This document shows, in pieces, positions 1 through 10,630 of a DNA stretch of 64,000 nt. A program made the position numbers and the translations under genes. Origin of the DNA: Bemisia tabaci. Taxonomy: Eukaryota > Arthropoda > Insecta > Hemiptera > Aleyrodidae. Under the pieces are notes generated by a model, which was not told where the DNA came from, made no database searches, and was given only the letters and a program-made list of their open reading frames with translations. Position 1 is the stretch's first letter, and every line of letters begins with the position of its first letter. The stretch is from contig NC_092797.1 of NCBI RefSeq assembly GCF_918797505.1, positions 43,746,157-43,810,156 on the forward strand, written 5' to 3'.

Positions 1-419
1 ACATTTGCATTTATACTGTTGAGGCTGCAATTTCCACCGCTGAAGCGATATCCTTTAAACGAGAGGCCGGAATATCACACTTCCAAAACTGCAGTGCTAA
101 GAAGTAAATACGGGATATGAATATTTGGACATTGCCAATTTTCTTCTGATAGAATATGTATGTTTTTTTTAGAAAAGACACATATTTTTGTCTGAAATTT
201 TCAGATGGACTAGTTTAAACCATATGCATAAAATAGAGACTTTGCAGGTGTCTGAAATTTTATGAATTTCGTGTTTAAGTGAAAACTACTGGGTGAACTG
301 AACACGAGGATCCCTTTGGTTTATGAATTGAACAATCGTTGGAGGATTTAAGGCAAAATTATATGATCTGCTTAAATACATATGTTTAAATGGGAAATGC
401 CGCCAGATGGCGTCACTAT
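1..419. other. unassigned AT-rich sequence
   Basis: I see no coding signal, RNA gene or repeat relationship to the rest of the window here. Confidence 0.5.
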
Positions 420-621
420 CACCGAGAAAAAAGATTGGTAGAATTTAATATACATTTAATATACATAGCGTCAATTCAGAGTAAATTCTGCCAGAAGAAA
501 GGTAAACGTTACTATATACTGGTACAGATAACCATTCCTCTGGCAGAATCGACTTTTAATTCACGCTGCATAAAATCCAGCGTGAAGGAATGGTAAATTC
601 TACTATTCTTTTTTCTCGGTG
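420..621. mobile_element. MITE with 28-bp terminal inverted repeats
   Basis: Bases 420-447 begin CACCGAGAAAAAAGA and are repeated in inverse at 594-621 with two mismatches. A second inverted pair (AATTCTGCCAG and its complement) lies inside at about 484 and 540. There is no transposase, so this is a non-autonomous DNA element. TA lies within one base of each end, but the exact target duplication is unclear. Only one copy was noticed in the window. Confidence 0.75.
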
Positions 622-2701
622 TAGACGCGGTGCATTTTCTCACTGCTTTTAAATCTATTAATATACTATTTCCCATGCAGAGTAAAAATTAATAGACCCG
701 CAAAATCGGCTTTTTCAGCCGTTTCAGGTGAAGCAAAAAATTTGCGTGCAAATTCTCCATTTTCTGAAAGTTCAAAAGAAAAGTAGTCATACAAGTTTGC
801 CAGAAAATGTATGTTTTGTCAGAAGCAATGTATCAATGCGTGTATGTTCAAACGGCATATTTCTTTAGCGCAGCAGAAAAGCTAGAGATTCGATCCAATG
901 ATCTGTTCTAAGCGGGAAAAAATCACTATTGAGTAATGTCCCAGCGAATTCAGAAGCCTACCTATTGTATCAAGTTCACGTTCACGGGGCACTCCTTAAT
1001 GGGGATGAGCTGTTAGAGGAAAAGTTTTCTTATCAAGAACTTTCCGCTTTTCTCTTGTCCAAACTTCTCCCGTTATTGATGTACCCTGATAGAAAAGAAC
1101 AAATCCCTGAGAATGTGTTCGCGTCCGTTTCGTGTGTGCAGAATGAGAAATTGGTACACGAGATAGGATGTTGTTCTGTTATCTAATACCTTCACATCTC
1201 AAAGTTTCTTTGACATGGGCTCCTAACGTTGAGCTATCTAACGTTGATTTTGAAAGTAGAATATTTTGTTTCGATCACGTAATCGCGTATCTTGAGTGCA
1301 GAGTTTCAAAATTTCCGCATCTACTTCAGTTTATTAAAATCGTCATTATTGCCCAGAATTTATAGGAAATTCTGGATATGACACCGTTAAACCACACAAA
1401 ATAATCGTATGTATGTTCCTCTGTATGCATACCTACACGGGACAGTGACGATCTTAGCGTTGGGACATCTAATGAATATTTTCAACGCTGGAATTTTTTA
1501 GGGACAACTGGATATGTTTCGACAGCTGAAAGGACTTTGACGCATTTAGCCGTTTCCCTCTAGACAGAACGTAACTTCATTCCAGTGTTACCAAATTTAT
1601 CCGCGCAAATTGCATTTTACCAGGAGAATTTCAAGGATTTTTAATTAAAAGTTTCACCATTTTTTTCTGATCTCATGTAAAAACCAGAAAAATTTTCGAC
1701 GAAAATTATAATATAGCTTTATTCTCGTAAAAAATGGAATTATTTGAGTCAATTTTGTCCTTTATTGTATCCAAATTGTCTAGGGAAGAATTTCAGCCCT
1801 TCTTCATATTGGACTTATTCATGTTCAAACAAACTTCGTGCAGGTACGGTTTGCTTGGTTCCTTTTAGCCCTTTTTCGCATTAATTGATTCAAACGTGAT
1901 GTACAATCTACAACAGTGAGAATAGATATTTTGGGTCTCTAATCTTTTCATTTTTTTTAAAAAAAAGAACAAAAACAATACAATTATTTTTCCGAGTTCA
2001 TTTAATTTTCACCTCAATTATTGTTTGGATCGTGTGGATTTTAATTATCAGGTCACTCCTACGCAAGCATCAAGTAATTGTGTTTTCTTTCGTTCTCTTT
2101 TTTATAAACTTCCGAGAACGTTCAATTTTATAGGGAAGACTTTCATCCTAAAACTTAATCCTATCCTTACAGTATGGCAGTCACCTCAATGCATCTCGAA
2201 GATGTTTTGATAGGATTATAATAAACTTGCTGTGGCTGTTTTGTTTAAGTCTTTTCGATGGCTGGAAATCCCCCCTCCTCCCGCAGCGCCCATCGTTGGA
2301 TTATTGGTGCTCGTCGGAGAATAATTGAATTCCCTCTAGCAATGGAGTGTAAAATGAAAGCGAGCAAAGACAAGCTGAAGCCTGATGGTTGGAGAGTCAC
2401 AACTATGTCTAACTAATCGGAAAAAATACTTGAAACAAGTATTTAAAACCCGGCGTCCCTCGAGACCCTGGCGTTGCCGTTTGTTATCTAAATGGTTAGA
2501 AAAATTCGGCATAAAGTCGATACTTAAAAAATAATCATGTACACGATCACGAACCGGAGTGACGGGACATCGAACAGAAAAATTAAATAATCTACGGGCG
2601 GGAGTGAAAGTAACAACAGTTGCGTACCTCCTTAAACTCATCGTGATTTGCACTCAATGTTGCTTTAATTCTCAATGCATGGGACTTATTGAGTAGCGAT
2701 G
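622..2701. other. unassigned sequence, no supported gene
   Basis: Only short open frames occur (the longest is 85 codons at 929-1186, beginning with TTG). None shows a recognisable domain or splice context. No repeat shared with the rest of the window was found. Unrecognised regulatory or intronic sequence cannot be excluded. Confidence 0.45.
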
Positions 2702-2838
2702 CTTGAAAGTTGGCAACACCGTTTTTCCTCCATTTAAATGTATGTAAAACAATCGATTCTTGATGAGGCAGCTTACCTCACTTAAATCGATATTTTTAAT
2801 GGTTTTAAAGGAGGGAAAGTAGTGTTGCAAACTTGCAA
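2702..2838. mobile_element. MITE family R, copy 1
   Basis: The imperfect terminal inverted repeat reads AAAGTTGGCAACACCGTTTT at the left, with its complement around GTAGTGTTGCAAACTTG at the right. The inner part resembles the copy at 44687-44822: both carry ATTTAAATG(T/C)ATGTAAAA(C/T)AATCGAT next to a terminus. No coding capacity. Confidence 0.65.
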
Positions 2839-3832
2839 AATTGCCACTGGAGCTGGTGTTCCGCTTCGATTTCACTCAGAGAAGACGACGCACCTGGCCC
2901 CGCCGCGCCTTCAAATAGTAGGGTATGCAAGAATACAACTTCAGAGCTCGAATAGTTGTATCAGTTAGGTTTGAATCTAAATCTATCCACGTAGCGGCGG
3001 TAGCGTTTATCCAGACTGAGGTTCGTTTTCACGGTCGCTTCTTAATCACCTCCTTTCACAAGAGGGCGGTTTCAAGAATCGCTATTTTATGTAATATAAA
3101 TTAAAGAGTTGTTGAAATGCATGGAAAAAGTATCAACATTTTGTAAGAAATTTTGTAAATTCTTACAATCTTACAAAAATTCCTAGAGATATGTATGCCT
3201 TTTTATTGTGGAGTTTTCTGTTTAAAAAATAAAACATAGGAGGAACTCAGGCAAAATTGAATGTACATGGGATGTCTCTAGTTATGTTCGTCAAAATACA
3301 AAATAGTTAGTTAGTTAGTTAATTTATTTATAGACATTCAACATCTTAGGCTAGGTTAATACAATTTTCTCTTTTTGTTCTAACATCCTTTAGAATGTTT
3401 AAAATGTAGTTAGGCTGCTTTGTAAATATTCTAAAAGATAAAAGAACAAAAAAATGATTTTTTTTTTTAACCTTGTTGAATTCATGAATCTAGTAGATAA
3501 TAGAGCAAAACCGGACATTTTTACATAACACTCGACAACGTTCCTCCGAGTGACGTAGTTTGGCTGCATATCGTTTTGAATTTTCTTTCTCACAGATCCC
3601 AAATCCCCTTAACTCCGCCCAACATTATAATTATTTATAACAATCTCTTATTTCCTTATATTTATTCAAATACTTCTCCAGACGTTTTAATTTTCAGAAC
3701 CTTCCCTTAGCTCCCTCGCGTCTCAAGATTAATTCCTTGACGCTAGGGACGCGCTGTGCGAGAACGATACATTTCCCTTTATTTACTCCTCTTTTTCTTT
3801 CTTTTTTACAGAAGGAAAATCTTAAGATTTAG
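2839..3832. other. unassigned sequence with one microsatellite
   Basis: No gene supported. The only clear structure is the short TAGT tract at 3304-3322. Confidence 0.45.
3304..3322. repeat. (TAGT)n microsatellite
   Basis: About four and a half perfect TAGT units are visible. Confidence 0.9.
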
Positions 3833-4260
3833 ATTTGCTTTTAGAGAATCACTGTAATTAATTATAAAATACTGTTCGCTAAGTTGAGTTCAAGGTACGG
3901 TATCATGAGTAATGAAGCTCTACGGATAAAATAAAATTGTTCTGTTTTGTTAATTTTGTTTACGTTAAATGTGATTTGCTCTTAAAGAAATGACCGTATA
4001 AAAGAATGAAATACTGTTCGCAAAATTTATTTTAAGATATGATATCATGAGCAGCGTTGTGGCGTGCTTTGCGATACGTCGATTTATCTGTGATTTAAAC
4101 CTATGGAAAAGGATCCGTAAACAGGGTGACCGCAACAAACACCATAGGAATCTATTCTTTACCACAGCTTCAAATAAAATATCGGCAATCGATCATTTAC
4201 GTCTCGTTACTGATCATGAGTAATGTAGCTTTGCGGATAAAATATACTTGTTTGCTTTTA
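3833..4260. repeat. diverged tandem duplication split by a hAT MITE
   Basis: Two related units of about 130 bp lie head to tail. Each contains AATACTGTTCGC, then TATCATGAG, then TAATG(A/T)AGCT followed by CGGATAAAATA. Unit 1 runs about 3833-3958. Unit 2 starts near 3970, is interrupted after ATCATGAG at 4051 by the MITE at 4052-4212, and resumes at 4213. Unit 1 shows what the uninterrupted target looked like. Confidence 0.65.
4052..4212. mobile_element. hAT-like MITE family C, copy 1
   Basis: The element starts CAGCGTTGTGGCG and ends CGTTACTG, close to the family termini CAGTGGCG...CGCCACTG. It is flanked by a perfect 8-bp direct repeat ATCATGAG at 4044-4051 and 4213-4220, the duplication size expected of hAT transposases. 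It is a foldback sequence with no coding capacity. Confidence 0.85.
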
Positions 4261-4365
4261 TTAATTACGTTTCTATTGGAAATTGCGCAACTTGATTCAA
4301 GTTTTTTTATTATTATTATTCCTTTTTAATTATCATTAGTTTTTATCGAGCAGATATCCTAATTT

Positions 4366-4449
4366 AATCACAAGGAAGAACAAGCAGGAAGCTCCAACGC
4401 ATTGGCGTCGGAGAGCGGCTCTGGGGGCAGTAGTTGTAGTCAAGAATGA
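4366..4449 (+). pseudogene. possible C-terminal coding remnant rich in Gly and Ser
   Basis: An open frame ends in QAGSSNALASESGSGGSSCS plus QE and a TGA at 4447-4449. The same tail is encoded in the inverted copy near 27795-27862, although the residues upstream of it differ between copies (KEE against KAK). It may be the end of a host protein carried into the composite insertion. I do not recognise the protein, and no upstream exon is visible in this copy. Confidence 0.3.
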
Positions 4450-4821
4450 GGGCCTAGACACATTTTGTCATTGATGTACAATCCGACAACTGTCGATTCA
4501 TGTTTTGTAACTTAGCAGATTTACGTAGCCGGTGTATAAATGTGTATTGGGCTTTGATATGGCGAATACATGGCATTATCACTTGTTGTATACTTTTAAT
4601 TTTGAAAGCTCTTTGGAGGTCCGCTTCCTAAAAAATCTCTGGTTGATAAGTCGTTTAGCGAGGCTGCAAAAAATTTGCATTTTTATATCTGAAAGTGTAG
4701 GTATTGGTTTTTTGTATAATTGTTTTTTTGGATTGCTGGAAAAGTAACGCATACTTCTATAATTTAGGACTGAGTCAGGGAAATATAAGGTTCGTGAAAT
4801 AGTAAATATTCCTAGTACCGT

Positions 4822-5091
4822 GTGACACTATTGTTAACGAAAAGTTTTTGCAACTTGTCAAAGAGGTTGTTGAATGATCTTCGAATAACTTTTGATGAGC
4901 TAGAGGTAATGGTTCTATCTGCAGCTCGTGGACTTCTGTACGATATTGTCCAGAATCATCTAAATTTTCAAAAAGTGTCCGCTTGTTCGATACCCAATTT
5001 GCTCATTCATGCATACAAGGAGAAGCGCATGAAAGCTTTAGCAGACATTTTGGAGATGAATCAAGAATTAGATGAAGAATTTATGACTTAA
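4822..5091 (+). CDS. unrecognised 89-codon open frame, duplicated
   Basis: The frame ends in EMNQELDEEFMT and a TAA. Its first listed codon is GTG, and a TAG stop lies just upstream, so there is no good ATG start; the first in-frame ATG is at residue 30 within EVMVLSA. The stop is followed in frame by TAC CGT GTG, and TTCCTAG before them could act as a splice acceptor, so this may be a terminal exon. The encoded segment looks like a soluble mixed helical protein with an acidic C-terminus. I recognise no domain. An identical frame lies at 27150-27419 on the other strand, while neighbouring non-coding bases differ by a few percent. That hints at constraint but is too little data to prove it. 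Confidence 0.3.
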   Translation: MTLLLTKSFCNLSKRLLNDLRITFDELEVMVLSAARGLLYDIVQNHLNFQKVSACSIPNLLIHAYKEKRMKALADILEMNQELDEEFMT

Positions 5092-5199
5092 ATCACGGCA
5101 CCTTAATCACGGGATGACCTTAATTACGGCAACTATTTATTGTCCATGAGATGCAGATGGTTCCATTTCCCTAGCTCATCAAAAGGTATTCGAAGATCA
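4875..5199. repeat. 29-bp inverted repeat spanning the end of the 89-codon frame
   Basis: Bases 4875-4903, inside the open frame, are the reverse complement of 5171-5199 with one mismatch (core CTTTTGATGAGCTAG). A transcript would fold into a 29-bp stem with a loop of about 267 bases containing the stop codon. The duplicate arm keeps the pair at 27042-27070 and 27338-27366. Confidence 0.85.
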
Positions 5200-5495
5200 A
5201 TTTCATCAGCCACCCGTACGAACCACGTTTCTAGTGACCCGTACTTGCTTCGCACGTATGAAACATACAATCAGAGAAAACAGAATTCATCTTACAATAA
5301 TCAATAATCAGTAGGACATGAATCGTTGCGATGTATAATACGACATTATAATGCGGCATTACTATTGTAATTCATTTTAATGTTTAGGGGCATTATAAAT
5401 CATTATTGCCACGTCGGAATGAAATGTTGTAGACTGAATTGAAAAGCATGTTGGCAAAATTTATTATAAAAATAGTATAACATGTAGGTACATAA

Positions 5496-6933
5496 CATAA
5501 AGGTAATACAAATTAAATGATTAGAGCGTGTATATTTCATTACATTATAGGTATATTACAATCATTTTTGTCATTGTTGGAAATTTTGATAGTTTGAATT
5601 TTGATAGTTGATAGTTGATAGTTTGAGAGTTGAAAATTTGGTTATTTTATTTAGTTAAGGTGATTCGATAGACGCCATATTTTGTGTCAGAATGGCATGC
5701 GACTTTTCCATCAATTGGTTCCATTTTTTCATTTACTCATCATTTTTCTCCAATTTTAAGTTTCGCAATTCTGTTTTCAGGAGACTAAAGCACTCACTTA
5801 TCAATTTGTATATTTATATTGAGTTAAGGGTAGAGACGTATTCCTCACCGGAATTGAGGAATGGAGGTGTTACAGTATGTCCGGCATTAGGTTCCATTTC
5901 GACATCAGCGACGATCAACGCTGCGATACTGGAAGCCAGTCTTCCGATATTAAATCCCTAGCGGGGAAGAAAAAAAATTCCTAGATTTCGCTAAAAATCC
6001 CTAAATCCCCAGATTTGCTCAAATATACTTAAAAAATCCCTAGATTTTGCAAAAAGCGCCATTTTTTTATGAAGAATCATGATGTCATTCGATGTAGCGA
6101 TTTGCAATATTTAAATCTGATTGGCTCGTTTGAATTTTGGCGCTCTCTGAAAGCAGTGCTAATCCAGACCAATAAAATGAAAGAATATTAGTTGATTTCT
6201 TATTATTAACAGGTTGAATGCAGTTGAATGTCAAGTACATCGAAGGACACAATCGTTTTAATTTCCGGCTTATTTGCGGGGAAAATAGTGTTGCCAAAAA
6301 GGCCTACAAAATATAGATGAAAAAATGTTTTCGATTGTCGAAGCTATAATTGAGGTTAAAAAGTTGATTTTTGGTAACTTTACCTCATCAAAAAAAAATC
6401 CCTAGATTTCCTGAAAAATCCCTAAATCCCTGGAAATTCCGGAAAATCCCTAAATCTAGGAATAAACCCTTAGACATCGGATGGCTGTTGGAAGCATTAG
6501 AGTCAACATTTGAAACGCTGCTGCAGAATTTGCCGGGAGTATAATCGAGTGTTGAAAGTCAGTAGAATTGAACAATGTAATAATTGCTTTCCGAAATAAG
6601 CGTTATAATAAAAAAACAACGAATCTGAACTGTTAATACTGGAACACACCTTCTGTAAATGTACCTTGCGAGAGATAAGTAAAAAAATAGATGTACTGGA
6701 GGAGAAGTGCTTCTCCACAGAGTTTGAAGAAGGAAAAAAAATGCCCAAATTTACTTACTTCAGCATTTTCGGCAAAATCACTGCAATTTCCGAACCTTTT
6801 TCTGGCCAGGGGGCAAAATTAAATGATTATGAAGGGCCACTTAGATGTTGTAGATAAAAATAGGACTGTTGAAAAAGTCGCCGTTTTCAATAAATATGTT
6901 CCCGGAATGGAAGAGTTAGGTTAAAAAATTTAG
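5496..6933. other. segment present only in the left copy of the duplication
   Basis: The right copy has an unrelated 340 bp (26406-26745) at the corresponding place. This segment includes short TTGATAG-like repeats at about 5588-5645 and two clusters of AAATCCCTA words (see 5948-6475). No gene is supported. Confidence 0.55.
5948..6475. repeat. two clusters of AAATCCCTA-type words
   Basis: About 5948-6050 and 6391-6475 each carry several direct copies of AAATCCCTA/AAATCCCTAGATTTC, separated by about 340 bp of ordinary sequence. They may be subterminal repeats of an unrecognised element. Clear inverted termini are not visible. Confidence 0.45.
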
Positions 6934-7559
6934 AGTTAAAAAATTCCCATGAGCCGAGTGCCGTAGGTTAAGGGCCCGTTCGCCAAAACTAATCGGAACT
7001 GTATGAATGAATTGCTCCTTTTAAAAATCAAAACAATATCGAATTGCGATATATTACACAGTTAAGATAGGGCTATGTCCTGTCGTAAGCGGCGACATAC
7101 AGTCGATATCATTTCAATAATCGCCCCAATGGCCACGATAGTTGTTAGACGTTTACGGTTTCCCTGGTAACCTTTGTTTGCTATCAGCTGATATCGAGTA
7201 AATGACTAGGAAGCTCCAACCCAGTGGTTAAAGCTTCCTTAACCGCGAAAACTTTAAAATTCAAATTTTCAAATTTTGAACGTAAAGTACATTTTTTCCA
7301 TCACGAGATAAAAGCACAAACAAGTTTTGAATTGTTGACTGTATCACTATGATTCCAAAAATACAATACACAACATAGCATTGACTAACAATAAAACAGT
7401 ATGCAATAAAATAAAGTCATGACAAGGAACATAGCCGAAAATGGCGCCGATTCCCATCAACCAACGCGCGGTCTCTACAATGTAACATGCTGCATTGACA
7501 CTCCCCAGCTGGGACCGTCCGGAATAGCAGCTCTAGTGCAAGCACCAGAGCCGCTAAAA
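6934..7559 (+). repeat. large inverted duplication, arm b (left copy)
   Basis: This matches 25867-26405 in inverted orientation, with about 87 extra bases (6966-7052) in the left copy. It ends at GCCGCTAAAA, exactly where the RTE-derived coding sequence begins. Confidence 0.88.
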
Positions 7560-9301
7560 ACGAGGCTTGGGAGCAGAATTGCTCCAAAATTAACACCTAC
7601 CTCGGGGGCAGAAAGAGTGCAGAAAGTTGGAAATTATTAAAAGGCCTACGAAGGGATATGAAGCGTGATATTTTATCTCCGATATCGATCCGCCAGTTGG
7701 AGGAACATTTTAAACAATTATTGACCGAAAGGCGACCAGAGTTTCAGGGAGGCACGCAGATAAACACCGATGAGGCATCCACTGTATCAGTCCAGCTCTT
7801 TGATGTGGTTAAAGCCGTCAGGGAGTTGAAGAATGTGAAAGCTTATGGACCCGGAGATATTCCCTCAGAATTAATTAAATGTGGGTCCAACAGGCTGTTC
7901 CATTGCTTAAGGGACTTAATGGATAAATGTGCGAAGGGTGATGAAGTCCCGAAGGAGTGGAAAGAATGTTGGATTACAGCTACCCACAAAAAAAGGGAAA
8001 AAGGACGATCTCGATAATTATCGTGGATTGTCGGTGACCGGGACGATCAGCAAAATTTATGGTAAGATATTGAAAGCTAAAATCGAAGAAGAATGGATTC
8101 ATCATGAGGCAGAAGAGCAAGCGGGTTTCAGGGCTGGCAGATCAACCGTCGACCATCTATTTTGCATCACCCAGGTTATTGAGAAGAAGATGGCGGTTGG
8201 TCAAGAATTGCATTTGGTGTTCGTGGATTTGCGAAAAGCCTATGATAGCGTGCCTTTAGTGAAACTCTGGGAGGCCTTGGAAAAATCTGATTTTACTCGT
8301 GGACTAATTAATGCAATTAAGCTTTTTTATCAAGGGACTTTCGCAAGAATTAAATGTAAAGGGGGCTTGTCGGGGGGTTTTTATGTAACAAAGGGACTAA
8401 AGCAAGGGTGTTGCCTCTCCCCCACCTTGTTTAAAATATACTTAGAACATGTACTGCGTGAATGGAAGAAAAAATGTTCCGGAATGGGTGTCCCTCTAAA
8501 TAATGAAGAAACTCTTTACACGTTATGCTTTCCTGATGACCGAGTACTTATCGCCCAAGATCAAGATGATGCTGAGTACATGACTCGAAAGTTGGTGGCT
8601 GAGTATCGGAAATGGGGCCTCGAGGTGAATGTCAGCAAAACCGAGAAGTTGACCGTTGGCGGGAATCAGCAAAGTATAGAATTAGAGGATGGGCGGCAAA
8701 TTGGAAGCTGCGATATTTACAAATATTTAGGAGTGTTTTTAACCCAGGATGGAAGATTGGACCAGGCCATCAAGAAGAGGAATATGCTGGGTAGGAGGGC
8801 AATCGCTATGTTAAATGGAGTCCTTTGGGACCAAAGGATCTCCAAAGAGAACAAAAGGAGGATTTACAACGCGATTGTCAAGAGCATAGTAACCTACGGG
8901 TGTGAAGTATGGCCGATGAAACAGCGGACCCGGGAGGTTTTAGAGGCAACAGAGATGGACTTCTGGCGTAGATCCGCTGGTATTTCCAGAAAGGATCGCG
9001 TCAGGAATGAGACGGTACGGGATATCATGGATGCCAAGCAGACCATCGTGCATGACATTATGACGAAACAACTCATCTGGTATGGTCATGTCCAGAGAAT
9101 GGCAGGAGACAGGTTGCCGAAGAAGGTCCTTGACTGGGAGAAGACGCAGAGGGCGCCCAATGAAAGGTTGGAGGGACGGGATTGAAGCAGAAATGTTGAG
9201 GTGCTCAATCCCCCAAGATTTGTGGTTTGAAAGAGAGCAGTGGAGGTTAGGAGTCGTAGAGCGCGAGGGAGTGCTGTAAAGCGACATGTATGTATGTATG
9301 T
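7559..9301 (+). pseudogene. 5'-truncated, frameshifted RTE-type retrotransposon (reverse transcriptase part)
   Basis: The sequence encodes the RT and C-terminal part of the polyprotein found nearly complete at 19146-22366, starting at the NEAWE motif and lacking the endonuclease. Motifs in order are YRGLSVTGTISKIYGK, EQAGFRAGRS, FVDLRKAYDSVP, KGLKQGCCLSP, the catalytic box at 8529-8540, YLGV, and GRRRRGRP near the end. It is dead. The catalytic FADD is FPDD, which removes the alanine but keeps both aspartates. The frame shifts in a run of A near 7990. An 11-bp deletion near 9138, visible against the copy at 44.9 kb, shifts it again. The stop at 9277-9279 is followed by only about 20 bp and an ATGT-repeat tail, as expected of RTE elements. 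Confidence 0.92.
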
Positions 9302-9482
9302 AGATATCCTAATTTTAATTTTTTAGTACGATAGTTTTTCTCCTTAAAGCCCACAAATAGGCTTAACATAATTGAGATTCATTTCCTCTCCTTCAAATTT
9401 ATAATGTATTTAATGCCAGACGAACGGAAGTGTGGGTGGTCACGATTTTCACTAAGTTATGTCCGACCGGAGGTGTATAAAA

Positions 9483-9555
9483 TGGACGTTTTGCTAAAAA
9501 GAACTATGTCACACGCAATCTCTATGCACATAGTTCCTTTTAGCATGGATGCCCA
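9483..9555. mobile_element. MITE family F, short copy 1
   Basis: The left end GGACGTTTTGCTAAAAAGAA and an imperfect complement at the right (TTCCTTTTAGCATGG) resemble the GGACGTATTTC termini of the other F copies. The inner part is mostly deleted. Confidence 0.55.
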
Positions 9556-10407
9556 AAAAATCCAAAATGCTTGCAAATGCTTTGTGGTCCAAATGCTATT
9601 TTATCTCGGCCGAAATACGGCATGAACCGCTTCACCAACAGCTCTTGTCTCTCAGTATAAGAAGAGTTGTGATAGCTTCGGAACCCCCTGCCTCTTTTCT
9701 CGACTATCAAGAAGATTCTATTTCTTCATTCCTTATAAAAATGAGAGGAGAGAAAAAATTCGCTAGAAATAAAAACAGAGAGGAAGTGACTTAAATAACT
9801 GATGCTCAACATTTATTAAACAACCGTAATCCCTCTGTCTGGACATCCTGATCACTTTACAGTTTCGTCAATCGTCTTTTCCTTGTTTTCCTTCCTATTT
9901 TTCTAACTCACTTTCTATGATTCTCTCATCCGTTCTTCCGCCCCGATGCTTTTTGCTACTAAGCCGAGAATCCTGTTTCGCCACGCTCATGAGCGGTGCT
10001 ATTTTTTAAATTCTGTTTCATTCGATTGAAATATAATTTTTTTTAGAGACAGAGATGTTGGTGTTACGTCATAGCGATCGGCACTCGCTTCTCTGAAACA
10101 GCAATACCAATCAGTGCGAAATCTATTGACGGCTTGAGTAAACATTTTTAATTAATGAATTTGGTTCAGGATTGTGCATTTTCAGTTTCTCGAGGATGAA
10201 TTTATCGTTATCCCGAATGAAATATAATGTTTTTCTCTCCCTTTAATTGCGTGCCGCTCACATTGCGAAGGTTTTCGAAAGGCAACTTTGTACGCACTGT
10301 GGAAAAAGAGACCAAAATGTTCAGAGAAAAGTAGTCAAACGTTTTGAGACTCGACGAGCGGCTGCAACAATGAGAAGTTATGCATTTTAAAACCGTCCAC
10401 TTACACG
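9556..10407. other. unassigned sequence
   Basis: No gene, RNA or shared repeat is supported. Confidence 0.45.
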
Positions 10408-10630
10408 CACTGGAAAAAAAAACACACATTGGATCTAGAGTCAAGACTCTTGAAAACATTGACTAGAAAAAGGACTCTTGATTCAATCAGAGTTAAGCTT
10501 AAATCAAAAAGAAATCCGCTTAAATTAAGAGGCTTGGTTCTTGATTTAAGCTTAAATCTGATTGAATCAAGATTCTTGTCGATGTTTTTAAGAGTCTGGA
10601 CTCTAGATCCAATGTGTTTGTTTTCCAGTG
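10408..10630. mobile_element. MITE family D, copy 1
   Basis: The ends are CACTGGAAAAAAAAA and TTTCCAGTG, with further inverted pairs inside (GGATCTAGAGTC..., CTTGATTCAATCAGA...). The element folds back over most of its length. It is flanked by CG on both sides, a 2-bp target duplication. Copies 2 and 3 lie at 12228 and 28448. Confidence 0.85.

Larger units (their letters stand above)
4379..5495 (+). repeat. large inverted duplication, arm a (left copy)
   Basis: This 1117-bp stretch matches 26746-27862 in inverted orientation. Sampled parts range from identical (open frame at 4822-5091) to about 97 percent (around 5140-5230 there are three substitutions per 100 bp). The homology starts and stops sharply at both ends. 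The left copy lies inside the RTE-tailed insertion; the right copy has no RTE tail next to it. Confidence 0.9.
4366..9301 (+). mobile_element. composite insertion: non-LINE sequence joined to a 5'-truncated RTE
   Basis: An identical 14-bp direct repeat, AGATATCCTAATTT, lies at 4352-4365 and 9302-9315. The right copy directly follows the RTE tail of ATGT repeats, where a target-site duplication made by target-primed reverse transcription should lie. Everything between therefore looks like one insertion of 4936 bp: a non-LINE 5' part (4366-7558) and an RTE 3' part (7559-9301). The junction is a run of A residues shared by both parts. The likely origin is read-through transcription from upstream sequence into a resident truncated RTE, then retrotransposition of the chimera (5' transduction). 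A template switch during reverse transcription is the alternative. Both are inference; the flanking repeat is seen directly. Confidence 0.6.

Noticed and set aside
4532..4747. 71-codon frame, identical in the inverted copy at 27494-27709
   Set aside because: It begins with GTG, has no domain, and lies in a duplicated segment so similar that identity alone says nothing about coding.
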